The notes under the pieces were generated by a model. That model made no database searches and had not been told where the DNA came from. It saw only the letters and a program-made list of their open reading frames with translations. Positions 26,657 to 35,300 of a DNA stretch of 64,000 bases are shown here, piece after piece. The position numbers and the translations under genes were made by a program. The first letter of the stretch is position 1. Each line of letters begins with the position of its first letter. This DNA is from Bradyrhizobium manausense (GTDB lineage: Bacteria > Pseudomonadota > Alphaproteobacteria > Rhizobiales > Xanthobacteraceae). Location of the stretch: NCBI RefSeq assembly GCF_018130615.1, contig NZ_JAFCKB010000021.1, positions 62,001 through 126,000 on the forward strand, in the 5' to 3' direction.

Positions 26657-26702
26657 CCAGCGCGTTAAAATCGAGCGCTCCCGTTTCCGGAAAATTAACC
26701 AT
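26653..26702 (+). promoter_or_regulatory. CtrA-like sites upstream of the M23 peptidase gene
   Basis: TTAACCAT at 26695-26702 is the exact CtrA half-site consensus known from Caulobacter and related alphaproteobacteria. A TTAA-N8-TTAA pair lies at 26653-26668, one base longer than the full-site spacing. The half-site is 65 bases before the start codon. Confidence 0.4.
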
Positions 26703-26767
26703 GACCAGCCCAGATTGCCGCGGCAATTAGGCCGCAAGGAACCGTTCCGACCGGCGCGGGAGTGCCG

Positions 26768-28135
26768 ATGTCGAAAAGTTCTGCCCAATATTCGCAGTCC
26801 CCCCAACATCATCCCCACGACCACGGGCGTGCCTTTCATCGCCGTCCCGCCACTGCTGCGGCGGCAGTCGCCATCCCGCTCGCCGACACCGATGACGCCT
26901 ACACCATCCTGCATCACGGCAAGCAGGTTCGCTTGGGACCGGTGGTGTTCTGGATCGTCGTCGGCACCGTCGTCTTGCTCGGGCTGTGGTCGGCGGCGAC
27001 CGCCACCTATTTCGCCTTCCGCGACGACGTCCTGACCCGGCTGATCGCCCGCCAGGCCGAGATGCAATACGCCTATGAAGATCGCATCGCCGAACTGCGC
27101 GCCAAGGTCGACCGCACCACCAGCCGCCAACTGCTCGACCAGGAGCAGTTCGACCAGAAGCTCGATCAGATCATGAAGCGCCAGACGGCGCTGGAGTCCC
27201 GGGCCACGGCGCTCGGCGCCATGCCTGATGTCACCGGATCGATTCCACGCGCGACTCCGCAACGCGGCGACGCCAGCCAGACGACGACGCAAGGCACACC
27301 CAAACCGTCGCCGATCAGCGACACCGTGATTTTCGTGGCGCCGCCCGATCGCGAAGCGCGGCTCGAATCGCGCGCGCCGGCGGTGATGGCGCCGCCAGCC
27401 AACCAATTCGCCAAGAACCAGGGGTTTGACAATGTCCTGGTTCGGCTCACGACCTCGCTCGACCAGGTTGAGCGCCGCCAGGTCGCGGCGCTCAACGCCG
27501 TCGAGGAAGGCATGGATTCGCGGATGCGGCGGATGCGCGGCGTGGTCAGCGACCTCGGCCTGAACATCGCCAGTCTCGAAGCCGCCGTGCCGCGTGCCGC
27601 GATGGGCGGCCCGTTCGTGCCGGTGAAGCTCACCGCCAATGCAGGCTCGTTCGAGAAGCAGCTCTATCGTATCAATATCACCCGCGCCGAGATGGACCGG
27701 CTCAACCGCACCCTGGCGCAGGTGCCCTATCGCAAGCCCGTCATCGGCGAGGTCGAATTCACCTCGGGCTTCGGCGTGCGCAGCGATCCCTTCCTCGGCC
27801 GGCCGGCGATGCATACCGGTCTCGACTTCCGCGCCGCGACGGGCGATCCCGCGCGCGTCACGGCCAACGGCAAAGTGGTCTCGGCCGGCTGGTCCGGTGG
27901 TTACGGCCGCATGGTCGAGGTCGATCACGGCAATGGGCTGTCGACCCGCTACGGCCATCTCTCCGAGATCAACGTCAAGGTCGGCGAGATCGTGAAGATC
28001 GGCCAGGTCATCGGCCTCGTCGGATCGACGGGACGTTCGACCGGCCCGCATCTGCACTATGAGACCCGCATCGATGGCGAAGCCGTCGACCCGCAGAAGT
28101 TCTTGCGCGCCGGCGTACGCCTCAGCGCGGGTTAG
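26768..28135 (+). CDS. M23-family metallopeptidase, membrane-anchored
   Basis: A 455-residue protein with a proline/histidine-rich cytoplasmic N-terminus, one membrane span at about residues 58-80, a long coiled-coil linker (AEMQYAYEDRIAELRAK and later segments), and a C-terminal LytM/M23 domain. The zinc and catalytic residues are visible: MHTGLDF, GRMVEVDHGNG, YGHLSE and GPHLHYE. It should cut peptidoglycan peptide bridges, or, if acting as an EnvC/DipM-type factor, activate an amidase. All zinc ligands look intact, so I favour an active enzyme. The ATG at 26768 is preferred to GTG at 26762; GGGAG lies upstream. Confidence 0.9.
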   Translation: MSKSSAQYSQSPQHHPHDHGRAFHRRPATAAAAVAIPLADTDDAYTILHHGKQVRLGPVVFWIVVGTVVLLGLWSAATATYFAFRDDVLTRLIARQAEMQYAYEDRIAELRAKVDRTTSRQLLDQEQFDQKLDQIMKRQTALESRATALGAMPDVTGSIPRATPQRGDASQTTTQGTPKPSPISDTVIFVAPPDREARLESRAPAVMAPPANQFAKNQGFDNVLVRLTTSLDQVERRQVAALNAVEEGMDSRMRRMRGVVSDLGLNIASLEAAVPRAAMGGPFVPVKLTANAGSFEKQLYRINITRAEMDRLNRTLAQVPYRKPVIGEVEFTSGFGVRSDPFLGRPAMHTGLDFRAATGDPARVTANGKVVSAGWSGGYGRMVEVDHGNGLSTRYGHLSEINVKVGEIVKIGQVIGLVGSTGRSTGPHLHYETRIDGEAVDPQKFLRAGVRLSAG

Positions 28136-29077
28136 CTAGCGCTGTCGGACGCGACGCGCCGACAGGCCTCGAAGCGAGAAATCGCAGCATTCACGCGCAA
28201 TCCGCGCGATCTGCCCGGCCAGCGGATCGACGATGTCGGTCCGCGTCACGGCAAAGTACCTGATCTGCGGGATGGGTGGCGAAGTCCTAATCGTGCGCAA
28301 GAGACCGATCTCGATCTCATGCCGGAAATACTGCTCGGTCAGGAAGGTGATGCCGAGCCCGGCCACGGCCAGCGCCGAGAGCACGCTGAGACTGTTGCAC
28401 TTGACGACGCGGTTGAGCTTGATACCGCTCGCGCCCAGCCAATCCAGAACAAGCTTCTGTAAGCCCGATCCTTCGCCCTGAGTGAGGATCGGGTATCGCG
28501 CGATCTCGTCGAGCGCGGCCGCGTCAGCCTTGGGGCCGACGCCGGGCGCCGACATCCATTGCAGCGTGACGCTGTCGAGCGGCAGCGCGTTGAAATCGGC
28601 ACTGGCCGGCGGATCAAGACCAATGACGAGATCCAGCCGACGATCGGCGAGCTTATCGAGCAGCACGACGCTGGATTCGACTTCGGGCTCCGGAATGACC
28701 GCCGGATAGGCCTCCTTCATGGCCACGATTAGCCTCGGCAGCCAGGTCAGCGCTACCAGCTCGGTGACGCCGAACCGGAACGCGCCACTGAACGCCAATG
28801 GTCCCGCTGCGACCTGACGCATGCGCGCCTCGAGCTCCAACAGCTCTGCTGCGAGTTCGATCAGGTTTTCACCGCTGCGCGTCAGGCTGATCGTTCGACC
28901 GTTGCGATCGAACAGCGCGCTCCCGACCGCGGCTTCCAACTCGGCGATGCGCTTGGAGATGGTCGATTGCGCCAGGTTCAGCCGCTCCGCGGCGTCAACC
29001 ACGCCGCCCAATTCGGCAATCCAGTAGAAGGCTTCGACCTGCTTCAACGTCAGGCTCACCATGGTCGCGACACCCAT
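28136..29077 (-). CDS. LysR-family transcriptional regulator
   Basis: A 313-residue regulator with the usual LysR build: an N-terminal winged helix-turn-helix (LKQVEAFYWIAELGGVVDAAERLNLAQSTISKRI, recognised in parts such as VDAAERLNLAQ) and a C-terminal effector domain of periplasmic-binding-protein fold starting near residue 95. It is divergent from the RraA-fold/aminotransferase/importer genes and is the likely activator of that unit, with the substrate or a pathway intermediate as coinducer. It ends immediately next to the M23 stop codon (convergent). A second Met at 29062 is an alternative start. Confidence 0.9.
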   Translation of the reverse strand: MGVATMVSLTLKQVEAFYWIAELGGVVDAAERLNLAQSTISKRIAELEAAVGSALFDRNGRTISLTRSGENLIELAAELLELEARMRQVAAGPLAFSGAFRFGVTELVALTWLPRLIVAMKEAYPAVIPEPEVESSVVLLDKLADRRLDLVIGLDPPASADFNALPLDSVTLQWMSAPGVGPKADAAALDEIARYPILTQGEGSGLQKLVLDWLGASGIKLNRVVKCNSLSVLSALAVAGLGITFLTEQYFRHEIEIGLLRTIRTSPPIPQIRYFAVTRTDIVDPLAGQIARIARECCDFSLRGLSARRVRQR

Positions 29078-29191
29078 AAATCGAAAAAAGCGATCATATA
29101 CCTAGAAAAATATTCACTTTTCTTCAAGTCTACCGCGGGGCAGGCTTCGCGGAACATCTGCGCTCCCGCGCACAGCCCTTCGGTTTTGCTC
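29078..29191. promoter_or_regulatory. AT-rich divergent control region of the LysR unit
   Basis: The first 50 bases are far more AT-rich than the surroundings and contain GAAAA-N8-TTTTC (29104-29121), an inverted repeat that fits LysR-type binding geometry. LysR proteins usually bind between divergent promoters like this. Confidence 0.4.
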
Positions 29192-29866
29192 ATGCTCCTG
29201 CCCGGCCATCGACTGCTTCCCTCGCCGCCCTCCGTCCCGCCCGCGACCATCGCCGACTTTGCCGCCGCGCAAGTCGCGATTGTCTCTGACAACATGAATC
29301 GGCTGCACGGCACGCGCGCGCTTCGGCCGCTCCATGGCAGCGCCCGCCTGATCGGCACCGCGATCACCGTCAAGACGCGCGCCGGCGACAATTTCATGCT
29401 GCACAAGGCCTATGAGCTGCTGCGACCGGGCGACGTGCTCGTGGTCGATGGCGGCGGTGATCTCAACCAGGCCCTGGTCGGCGAGATCATGATGACGCGC
29501 GCCAAGGCGATGGGGGTCGCCGGCTTCGTCATCGACGGCGCCGTCCGCGACCTCGGCGCATTCGCGGAAGCCGGCTTTCCCTGCTTCGCACGCGGTGTCA
29601 CGCATCGCGGTCCCTACAAATCAGGTCCCGGCGAGATCAACGTGCCCGTTTCGATCGATGGCATGGTGGTGATGCCGGGCGACGTCATCCTCGGCGACGA
29701 AGACGGCGTTGTCGCCTTCGACCGATCGGTTGCAGCAGAGCTGCTCGCGCGGGTCAAACAGCAGGAGGCGCGCGAAGCCGGCGCGCTGGCCGCCATCCGC
29801 GAGGGCCGTCTCGACAACTCCTACATCGGCACCGGACCCGCGCCCGCCCAGGGAGCCGCCTCATGA
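29192..29866 (+). CDS. RraA-fold protein, HMG/CHA aldolase-like
   Basis: A 224-residue protein of the RraA/4-hydroxy-4-methyl-2-oxoglutarate aldolase fold. The core is VVDGGGDLNQALVGE and GVAGFVIDGAVRDLG, with the catalytic Arg119-Asp120. Characterised HMG/CHA aldolases have Asp 21 residues before this Arg; here the position is Glu98, so activity is likely but the substrate may differ. The fold also includes the RNase E inhibitor RraA, but the operon (aminotransferase plus amino-acid importer) argues for a metabolic lyase that cleaves a 4-hydroxy-2-oxo acid to pyruvate. The ATG at 29192 gives the normal length. The gene overlaps the aminotransferase start. Confidence 0.87.
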   Translation: MLLPGHRLLPSPPSVPPATIADFAAAQVAIVSDNMNRLHGTRALRPLHGSARLIGTAITVKTRAGDNFMLHKAYELLRPGDVLVVDGGGDLNQALVGEIMMTRAKAMGVAGFVIDGAVRDLGAFAEAGFPCFARGVTHRGPYKSGPGEINVPVSIDGMVVMPGDVILGDEDGVVAFDRSVAAELLARVKQQEAREAGALAAIREGRLDNSYIGTGPAPAQGAAS

Positions 29867-31080
29867 GCCGCACGGCTGCCATCGCCCTCGCCCCGAGGGT
29901 TCAACGGATCAAGCCGTCGCCGAGCATGGTCGCACGGGACCTGGTCCGCCAGCTCCAGGCCGAGGGACGTGACGTCATCGATCTCACCGCCGGCGAGCCG
30001 GATCTGGACACCCCGAAGCACATCCGCGCAGCGGCCGCTGCCGCGCTCGAAGCGGGAGAGACGCGCTACACGCCGGTCAATGGAACGCCAGCGCTGCGCA
30101 AGGCGATCATCGCAAAGCTCTCGCGCGAGAACGGCGCTCGCTACGCCATGAACGAGATCTCCGTCGGCGGCGGCGCCAAGCAGGTCATCTACAACGCGCT
30201 CGCCGCCACCCTCGGCGCCGGCGATGAGGTGATCATCCCCGCGCCCTATTGGGTCTCCTATCCCGACATGGTCGAAGCCTGTGACGGGACGCCTGTGATC
30301 GTGAGCTGCGGCGAGAACTCCGGATTCAAGCTGTCAGCCGAGGCCCTCGCCCAAGCGATCACCGCCAAGACGCGCTGGCTCATCCTGAACTCCCCGTGCA
30401 ATCCCACCGGTGCGTTCTATTCCGCCGCCGAGTTGGCTGCGCTGAGCGAAGTGCTGCTGCGCCACCCCCATGTCGCTGTCATGACCGATGACATCTACGA
30501 GCACATCCGTTTCGACGGTGGCGCAACGCCGTGCATCGTCGCCATCGAGCCGCGCTTGACGGAGCGGACCTTGCTGGTCAACGGCGTCTCCAAGACCTAC
30601 GCCATGACCGGCTTCCGCCTCGGCTATGGCGCCGGGCCCGCGCAACTCATCGCAGCCATGAACACGATCCAGTCGCAGTCGACGTCCTGCACGTCGGCCA
30701 TCAGCCAGGCCGCAGCGACCGCCGCGCTCGAAGGCGATCAGGGCTTCGTCGCGGAGGCCCGCGAGATGTATCGCCGTCGCCGCGATCGTGCCGTCGCCAT
30801 GCTCAACGACATTCCCGGCCTGTCTTGCCTTGCGCCCGATGGTGCCTTCTACGTGTTTCCGTCTTGCGCCGGCCTGATCGGGAAGACCACGCCCGAGGGC
30901 AAGGTCCTGAAGTCGGATCTGGATGTCGTGATGCACTTTCTCGATGCCGCCGGCGTTGCAGTGATCGATGGAACGGCCTACGGCATGCCATCCTATCTGC
31001 GCATGTCGATCGCAACTTCGTTGCCCAAGATCGAGGAAGCCTGCACTCGGCTCGCGCGATGCTGTGCGGCGTTGCGCTAA
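29863..31080 (+). CDS. Class I/II aminotransferase
   Basis: A 405-residue PLP-dependent aminotransferase of the aspartate-aminotransferase superfamily. PLP lysine is Lys244 in NGVSKTYAMTGFRLGYG; other blocks are GEPDLDTPKHI, LNSPCNPTGAFY and the substrate-carboxylate Arg of YLRMSIA near the C-terminus. It starts four bases before the RraA-fold gene ends (ATGA overlap) and is followed by an amino-acid importer, so it likely transaminates the imported amino acid to the 2-oxo acid used by the aldolase-like protein. The exact amino acid is unknown. Confidence 0.92.
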   Translation: MSRTAAIALAPRVQRIKPSPSMVARDLVRQLQAEGRDVIDLTAGEPDLDTPKHIRAAAAAALEAGETRYTPVNGTPALRKAIIAKLSRENGARYAMNEISVGGGAKQVIYNALAATLGAGDEVIIPAPYWVSYPDMVEACDGTPVIVSCGENSGFKLSAEALAQAITAKTRWLILNSPCNPTGAFYSAAELAALSEVLLRHPHVAVMTDDIYEHIRFDGGATPCIVAIEPRLTERTLLVNGVSKTYAMTGFRLGYGAGPAQLIAAMNTIQSQSTSCTSAISQAAATAALEGDQGFVAEAREMYRRRRDRAVAMLNDIPGLSCLAPDGAFYVFPSCAGLIGKTTPEGKVLKSDLDVVMHFLDAAGVAVIDGTAYGMPSYLRMSIATSLPKIEEACTRLARCCAALR

Positions 31081-31106
31081 CCGCTGAAGGACAAAGGAGA
31101 AGAGCC

Positions 31107-31922
31107 ATGAGATTACTAGAGGTCGCCGCCGGACTCCTGATCCTTGCCGGCGTTGTCAACGTGGCCAAGGCCGACGAGCTCGCTGACGTGAAGGCCCGCG
31201 GCAAGCTGGTCTGCGGGACGCTCGGCACGGCCGAGCCGTTCAGCTTCCAGGACCCGAAGACGCGGGAGATCGTCGGATACGACGTCGACATGTGCCGCAA
31301 GGTCGCAGAGTCCCTCGGCGTCGCGCTCGAGCTCAAGCCGATGGCGGTCGAGGCCCGCATCCCCGAGCTGTTGCAGGGTCGGGTCGACATCCTCGCCGCC
31401 AATCTCGGCTGGACCAAGGAGCGCGCGCAGCAGATCGACTACAGCTACTCGTACTTCGTCAGCGAGCAGAAGGTGCTTGTATCCGCCGATTCCGGTATCG
31501 CCACCTTGGAGCAGCTATCGGGCAAGCGGGTCAGCGCGCTCAAGGGATCGTCTTCGGAACAGGGCGTCAGGCGCGTCATACCAACGGCAGAAACCGTGAC
31601 GTTTCAGGATTCGTCCTCGGCCTTCCTTGCGGTCGTTCAGGGAAAGGTCGACGGCTTCTGTGCTTCGGAGCTGATCCTGGTGAAGCTGCGCAAGCAGGCC
31701 CAGGCCTCCGCGCCGATGTCGATCGTCGAAAAGTCGGTCTTTGTCGAGCCGTGGGGACTCGGCGTCCGCAAGGGTGAGGCCGCCTTCAAGGACCACGTCA
31801 ACAAGGTGCTGACCGGGCTGGATGCGTCCGGAGAGGCCGGCAAGATTTTTGCCAAATGGTTTGGCCCCGATACCGTCTATGGCATGAAGCTCGATTTCAA
31901 GATCGAGGAGATCAAGGGCTGA
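31107..31922 (+). CDS. Polar amino-acid ABC transporter substrate-binding protein
   Basis: A 271-residue periplasmic protein with a signal peptide (cleavage near residue 22, after KA) and the SBP_bac_3 fold: GKLVCGTLGTAEPFSFQDP, VGYDVDMCRKVAESLG and the conserved VDILAANLGWTKER segment. The Arg of TxxR (WTKER) should bind the ligand carboxylate. A strong ribosome site AAAGGAGAAGAG precedes the ATG. It captures the amino acid for the two permeases and ATPase that follow. Confidence 0.93.
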   Translation: MRLLEVAAGLLILAGVVNVAKADELADVKARGKLVCGTLGTAEPFSFQDPKTREIVGYDVDMCRKVAESLGVALELKPMAVEARIPELLQGRVDILAANLGWTKERAQQIDYSYSYFVSEQKVLVSADSGIATLEQLSGKRVSALKGSSSEQGVRRVIPTAETVTFQDSSSAFLAVVQGKVDGFCASELILVKLRKQAQASAPMSIVEKSVFVEPWGLGVRKGEAAFKDHVNKVLTGLDASGEAGKIFAKWFGPDTVYGMKLDFKIEEIKG

Positions 31923-31970
31923 TCCCTCGCCGCCGCGCGAAACCGAGCATCGGGAGAGCATGACTTAACG

Positions 31971-32669
31971 ATGGGCTATGTCTTCGACCCGGCCGCAGTC
32001 CTGACCGGCCAATATCTGGACTGGTTCATCTGGGGACTGGCGACGACGATCGCGCTGACGGTCGCGGCCTGGCTGCTCGGGATGACGATCGGGATCATCC
32101 TGACGCTGGTCCGTATGCTTCCGTTCAGGCCGCTCGAATGGCTGGTCGCGGCTTACGTCGAATATCATCGCAACGTTCCGCTGCTGGTCCAGATCCTGGT
32201 CTGGTATTTCGGCGTCCCGCAACTTCTGCCGCGCGCCATCCGCATGTGGGTCAACAGCCACCACAGCGAGTTTCTGCTCGCCATGGTGGCGCTCGGCCTC
32301 GCCAGCGCGGCCTATATCACCGAGGATCTGCGCAGCGGAATTCGTTCGATCCCGAAGACGCAATATGAGGCGGCGCGCTCGATCGGGTTCAACTATCTCC
32401 AAGCGATGAGCTACGTGATCCTGCCGCAGGCGCTGCGCATCGTGATTCCGCCGCTGATCAACCAGACCCTGCTCCTGTTCAAGAACACCAGCCTCGCCAT
32501 GGCGATCGGCGTCGGTGAGCTTACCTATCGCACGCGCGAGGTCGACAGCTACACGTTCAAGACGTTCGAAGCGTTTGCGGTCGCGACCATCATTTATCTT
32601 GCGATCTCCTTTGGGATCATGGCGCTCGGCGCCTTCGCCAACCGGCGGCTGAAGCTCGAGTTGCGCTGA
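31971..32669 (+). CDS. Amino-acid ABC transporter permease 1
   Basis: A 232-residue membrane subunit of the HisM/GltJ type, with about five helices and the cytoplasmic EAA loop (QYEAARSIGFNYLQAMSYVILPQA). It forms a heterodimer with the next gene product. Its stop codon shares bases with the next start (ATGA-type overlap). Confidence 0.93.
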   Translation: MGYVFDPAAVLTGQYLDWFIWGLATTIALTVAAWLLGMTIGIILTLVRMLPFRPLEWLVAAYVEYHRNVPLLVQILVWYFGVPQLLPRAIRMWVNSHHSEFLLAMVALGLASAAYITEDLRSGIRSIPKTQYEAARSIGFNYLQAMSYVILPQALRIVIPPLINQTLLLFKNTSLAMAIGVGELTYRTREVDSYTFKTFEAFAVATIIYLAISFGIMALGAFANRRLKLELR

Positions 32670-33373
32670 TGCTGGAGATCCTCGAGAACAACTGGCTTCT
32701 GTTCCTGATCGGGCAATACCCGCATGGCCCCGTTGGCGGCCTCGCCATGACGCTGTTCCTCGCGGTTGTCGGACTATCTCTCAGCTTTCCGGTCGCAGTC
32801 GCGCTCGCGCTGGCGCGTCTCAGCTCGCATGGCTGGCTCCGCGGACCGGCAACCGCCGTGGTCTACATTGTGCGCGGCTTGCCGCTGATCATGTTCATCT
32901 TCTGGACCTATTTCGCGCTGCCGCTGTTGACCGGACGTACGGTCGGAGGCGTCGAAACGCTGCTCTTCGCGCTTGTCGTCTACGAAGCGAGCTATCTGTC
33001 GGAGATCATCCGTGCCGGAATCGAAGGCCTGCCAAAAGGCCAGACTGAGGCGGCAAAGGCCCTTGGCCTCGGCTATTTTCCGACCACCTTCAAGGTCATC
33101 CTGCCGCAAGTCCTGCACAACATGATGCCGAGCCTGGTCAGCCAGTTCGTCTCCACCATCAAGGAGACCTCGCTCGGCTATGTCATCAGCGCCAACGAGG
33201 TGACCTTTGCGGCGAGCCAGGTCAACAACCAGCTCATGACGCAACCGTTCGAGGTCTACGGCCTGCTGGCGCTGACCTATTTCACGCTTTGCTTCACCCT
33301 GACATCGGCGGCGCGCTGGCTGGAGCGACGGCTGGCAGCTGAGCGTGGTGGGCTCGGCGTCCAGACGGCGTGA
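32669..33373 (+). CDS. Amino-acid ABC transporter permease 2
   Basis: A 234-residue permease of the GltK/HisQ type with the EAA loop [23 protein letters not shown] and about five helices. It overlaps the preceding gene and is followed within eight bases by the ATPase gene. Confidence 0.93.
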   Translation: MLEILENNWLLFLIGQYPHGPVGGLAMTLFLAVVGLSLSFPVAVALALARLSSHGWLRGPATAVVYIVRGLPLIMFIFWTYFALPLLTGRTVGGVETLLFALVVYEASYLSEIIRAGIEGLPKGQTEAAKALGLGYFPTTFKVILPQVLHNMMPSLVSQFVSTIKETSLGYVISANEVTFAASQVNNQLMTQPFEVYGLLALTYFTLCFTLTSAARWLERRLAAERGGLGVQTA

Positions 33374-33381
33374 GGGCAGAA

Positions 33382-34104
33382 ATGATCCGCTTCGAGGCCG
33401 TGGAGAAATGGTTTGGTCAGCAGCAGGTGCTGGCTGGCGTGACCGGCGACGTGAAGCGCGGCGAGGTCGTCACGCTGCTGGGTTCATCCGGCTCCGGCAA
33501 ATCCACGCTCATCCGCACGGTGACGCGCCTCGAAGCGATTCAAGGCGGGAAAGTGCTATTCGAGGGTGTCGATCTCGCCGGGCGTGGCGTCGATATCAAC
33601 CGTTTGCGCCAGCGCGTCGGATTCGTGTTCCAGGCGTTCAACCTGTTTCCGCATCTCACCGCGCTCGGCAACATTACGCTGGGGCTGGAGCGCCTGCGGA
33701 AAATGTCCAAGCCTTTGGCTAGAGAGCGCGCGATGACCGAGCTCGACCGCGTCGGGCTGGCAGACAAGGCCGACGCCCTGCCGTCGCGCCTGTCCGGCGG
33801 CCAGCGGCAACGCGTTGCGATTGCACGCGCGCTGGCGATGGATCCGGACGTCATGCTGTTCGACGAGCCGACCAGCGCGCTCGATCCGGAGATGGTGGGC
33901 GAGGTGCTGCGGGTGATGAGGACGCTTGCGCAGAACGGCATGACGATGGTTGTCGTCACGCACGAGGTCGGATTCGCCCGTGAGGTCGCAGACACCGTCT
34001 GGTTTCTGGACAAGGGTCAAATCGTCGAGAGCGGTCCGCCGGCCGAGGTCCTTGATCGTCCCGGTCACGAGCGGTTGCGCTCCTTTCTCGCGAAAGTGCA
34101 CTAA
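33382..34104 (+). CDS. Amino-acid ABC transporter ATP-binding protein
   Basis: A 240-residue ATPase of the GlnQ/HisP type. Walker [12 protein letters not shown]-loop [15 protein letters not shown], signature [15 protein letters not shown], Walker [15 protein letters not shown] and H-loop [12 protein letters not shown] are all intact. The ATG at 33382 follows GAGGGCA; an in-frame GTG at 33370 would overlap the previous stop. It completes the importer. Confidence 0.94.
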   Translation: MIRFEAVEKWFGQQQVLAGVTGDVKRGEVVTLLGSSGSGKSTLIRTVTRLEAIQGGKVLFEGVDLAGRGVDINRLRQRVGFVFQAFNLFPHLTALGNITLGLERLRKMSKPLARERAMTELDRVGLADKADALPSRLSGGQRQRVAIARALAMDPDVMLFDEPTSALDPEMVGEVLRVMRTLAQNGMTMVVVTHEVGFAREVADTVWFLDKGQIVESGPPAEVLDRPGHERLRSFLAKVH

Positions 34105-34112
34105 GGCGTCAT

Positions 34113-35300
34113 TTAGCGCCGGCCGCCGCCCATCCCGCCTCCAGGACCGCCGAAACCGCCACCACCCATTCCGCCACCCGGCCCCATCGGACCTCCACCG
34201 GGCGCGCCAAAACCGCCCGGACCTGACGGGCCGCTTGGCCCCGACGGCGCGGGACCGGGACTGCCAGCGGGACCGGATCCGGGCGCTCCCGGCGCGCCGG
34301 GCTGACTGTTGCCCGGGCTTGGCGTGCCGCGATCCGGATGCATGATCGAACCACCGGGCGACCGGCCGGGATTGCCGCCGCCGGGCTGCGGAGCGCCCGG
34401 CGCTGGGCTGATCGCCTGCGTCGACTCGACTTGCAAGCCACGCGAGCGATCGAACACACCGTTGACGACCATGCGCGCTTCGCCCGCCGCCGGCCCAAAG
34501 CGCGAACTGTCGCGCGCGACAAGCCCCGAGCCCAGCTGCAGGCTGGAGCCCGCACGCTGCACATAGGCCTCGATCGAGAGGCGGCTCGCGCCAACGAGAT
34601 CCGAGAAATCGTCGATGCGCGTGTGTGCAGCCTGCATCCTGCCCTGGCTCGTGCTGCCCTCGATCTGGACGCGCTGGCCGACCAGCAAGGGATCGACGCC
34701 GTTCAGCTTCAGTCCGCCGATATGCAGGCCGTCAGGCCCGCGCTCGACCAGACCCGTGACGCGCTCAGCGGTGTCCTTGCGCGGCTCGATCAGGCTCGCG
34801 ACGATCACACCGTCGGTCCGGCGCAATCCATAGACGGCCACCTGCGCGCCCGCGCGAAGCTTGCTGTCCTTGCTGCCGGCCACGATCTTCTGGCCGAGTA
34901 CCGTCAGCTCGTTGCCCTTCACCTGCTCGATCGGGCCGGAGACCTCGCTCGCAATCGCGATGTTGCGGGTCACGAGCGTGCCGTCGGCCTGCCGCGTCGC
35001 GACCACGCGCGCGAGCTGGCCGATGCGCAGCGCCTTCGGGCTCGCCGCCTCGCCGTCGATACGCACCGGCACATCGCTCGCATAGGTGACGCGCTCGCCG
35101 TTGACGTAGATGCTGCCGAAACGCTGGATTACGCCGACGATGCCGGTGCCGCCGATGCCGTGATCGTCACCGCGGGTGATTCCGGTGCCGCCAATGCCCT
35201 GATCCGTGCCGCGCTTGACCTGCGCACGCGCGATCGCGGTTCCGGCGAGCCAGAACCCGGTCAGCAGCAAACGGCGTGAGATCAGCGGCGGCCGGCTCAT
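34113..35300 (-). CDS. DUF5666-containing secreted protein with Gly/Pro-rich tail
   Basis: A 395-residue protein with an N-terminal twin-arginine-type signal (SRRLLLTGF) and alanine cleavage region. Two to three DUF5666 beta-rich repeats follow (GSIYVNGERVTY, LRIGQLARVVAT, ELTVLGQKIVAG, LRAGAQVAVYGL), a family of unknown function. The last 110 residues are low-complexity Gly/Pro. It is translationally coupled to the upstream DUF6502 gene (start overlaps its stop). The pair is conserved in several proteobacteria, suggesting joint function in the envelope. Confidence 0.82.
   Translation of the reverse strand: MSRPPLISRRLLLTGFWLAGTAIARAQVKRGTDQGIGGTGITRGDDHGIGGTGIVGVIQRFGSIYVNGERVTYASDVPVRIDGEAASPKALRIGQLARVVATRQADGTLVTRNIAIASEVSGPIEQVKGNELTVLGQKIVAGSKDSKLRAGAQVAVYGLRRTDGVIVASLIEPRKDTAERVTGLVERGPDGLHIGGLKLNGVDPLLVGQRVQIEGSTSQGRMQAAHTRIDDFSDLVGASRLSIEAYVQRAGSSLQLGSGLVARDSSRFGPAAGEARMVVNGVFDRSRGLQVESTQAISPAPGAPQPGGGNPGRSPGGSIMHPDRGTPSPGNSQPGAPGAPGSGPAGSPGPAPSGPSGPSGPGGFGAPGGGPMGPGGGMGGGGFGGPGGGMGGGRR

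Noticed and set aside
26653-26668. TTAA-N8-TTAA as a full CtrA site
   Set aside because: Spacing is eight rather than seven bases, and the first TTAA includes the stop codon of the peroxiredoxin gene; only the nearby TTAACCAT half-site is kept.
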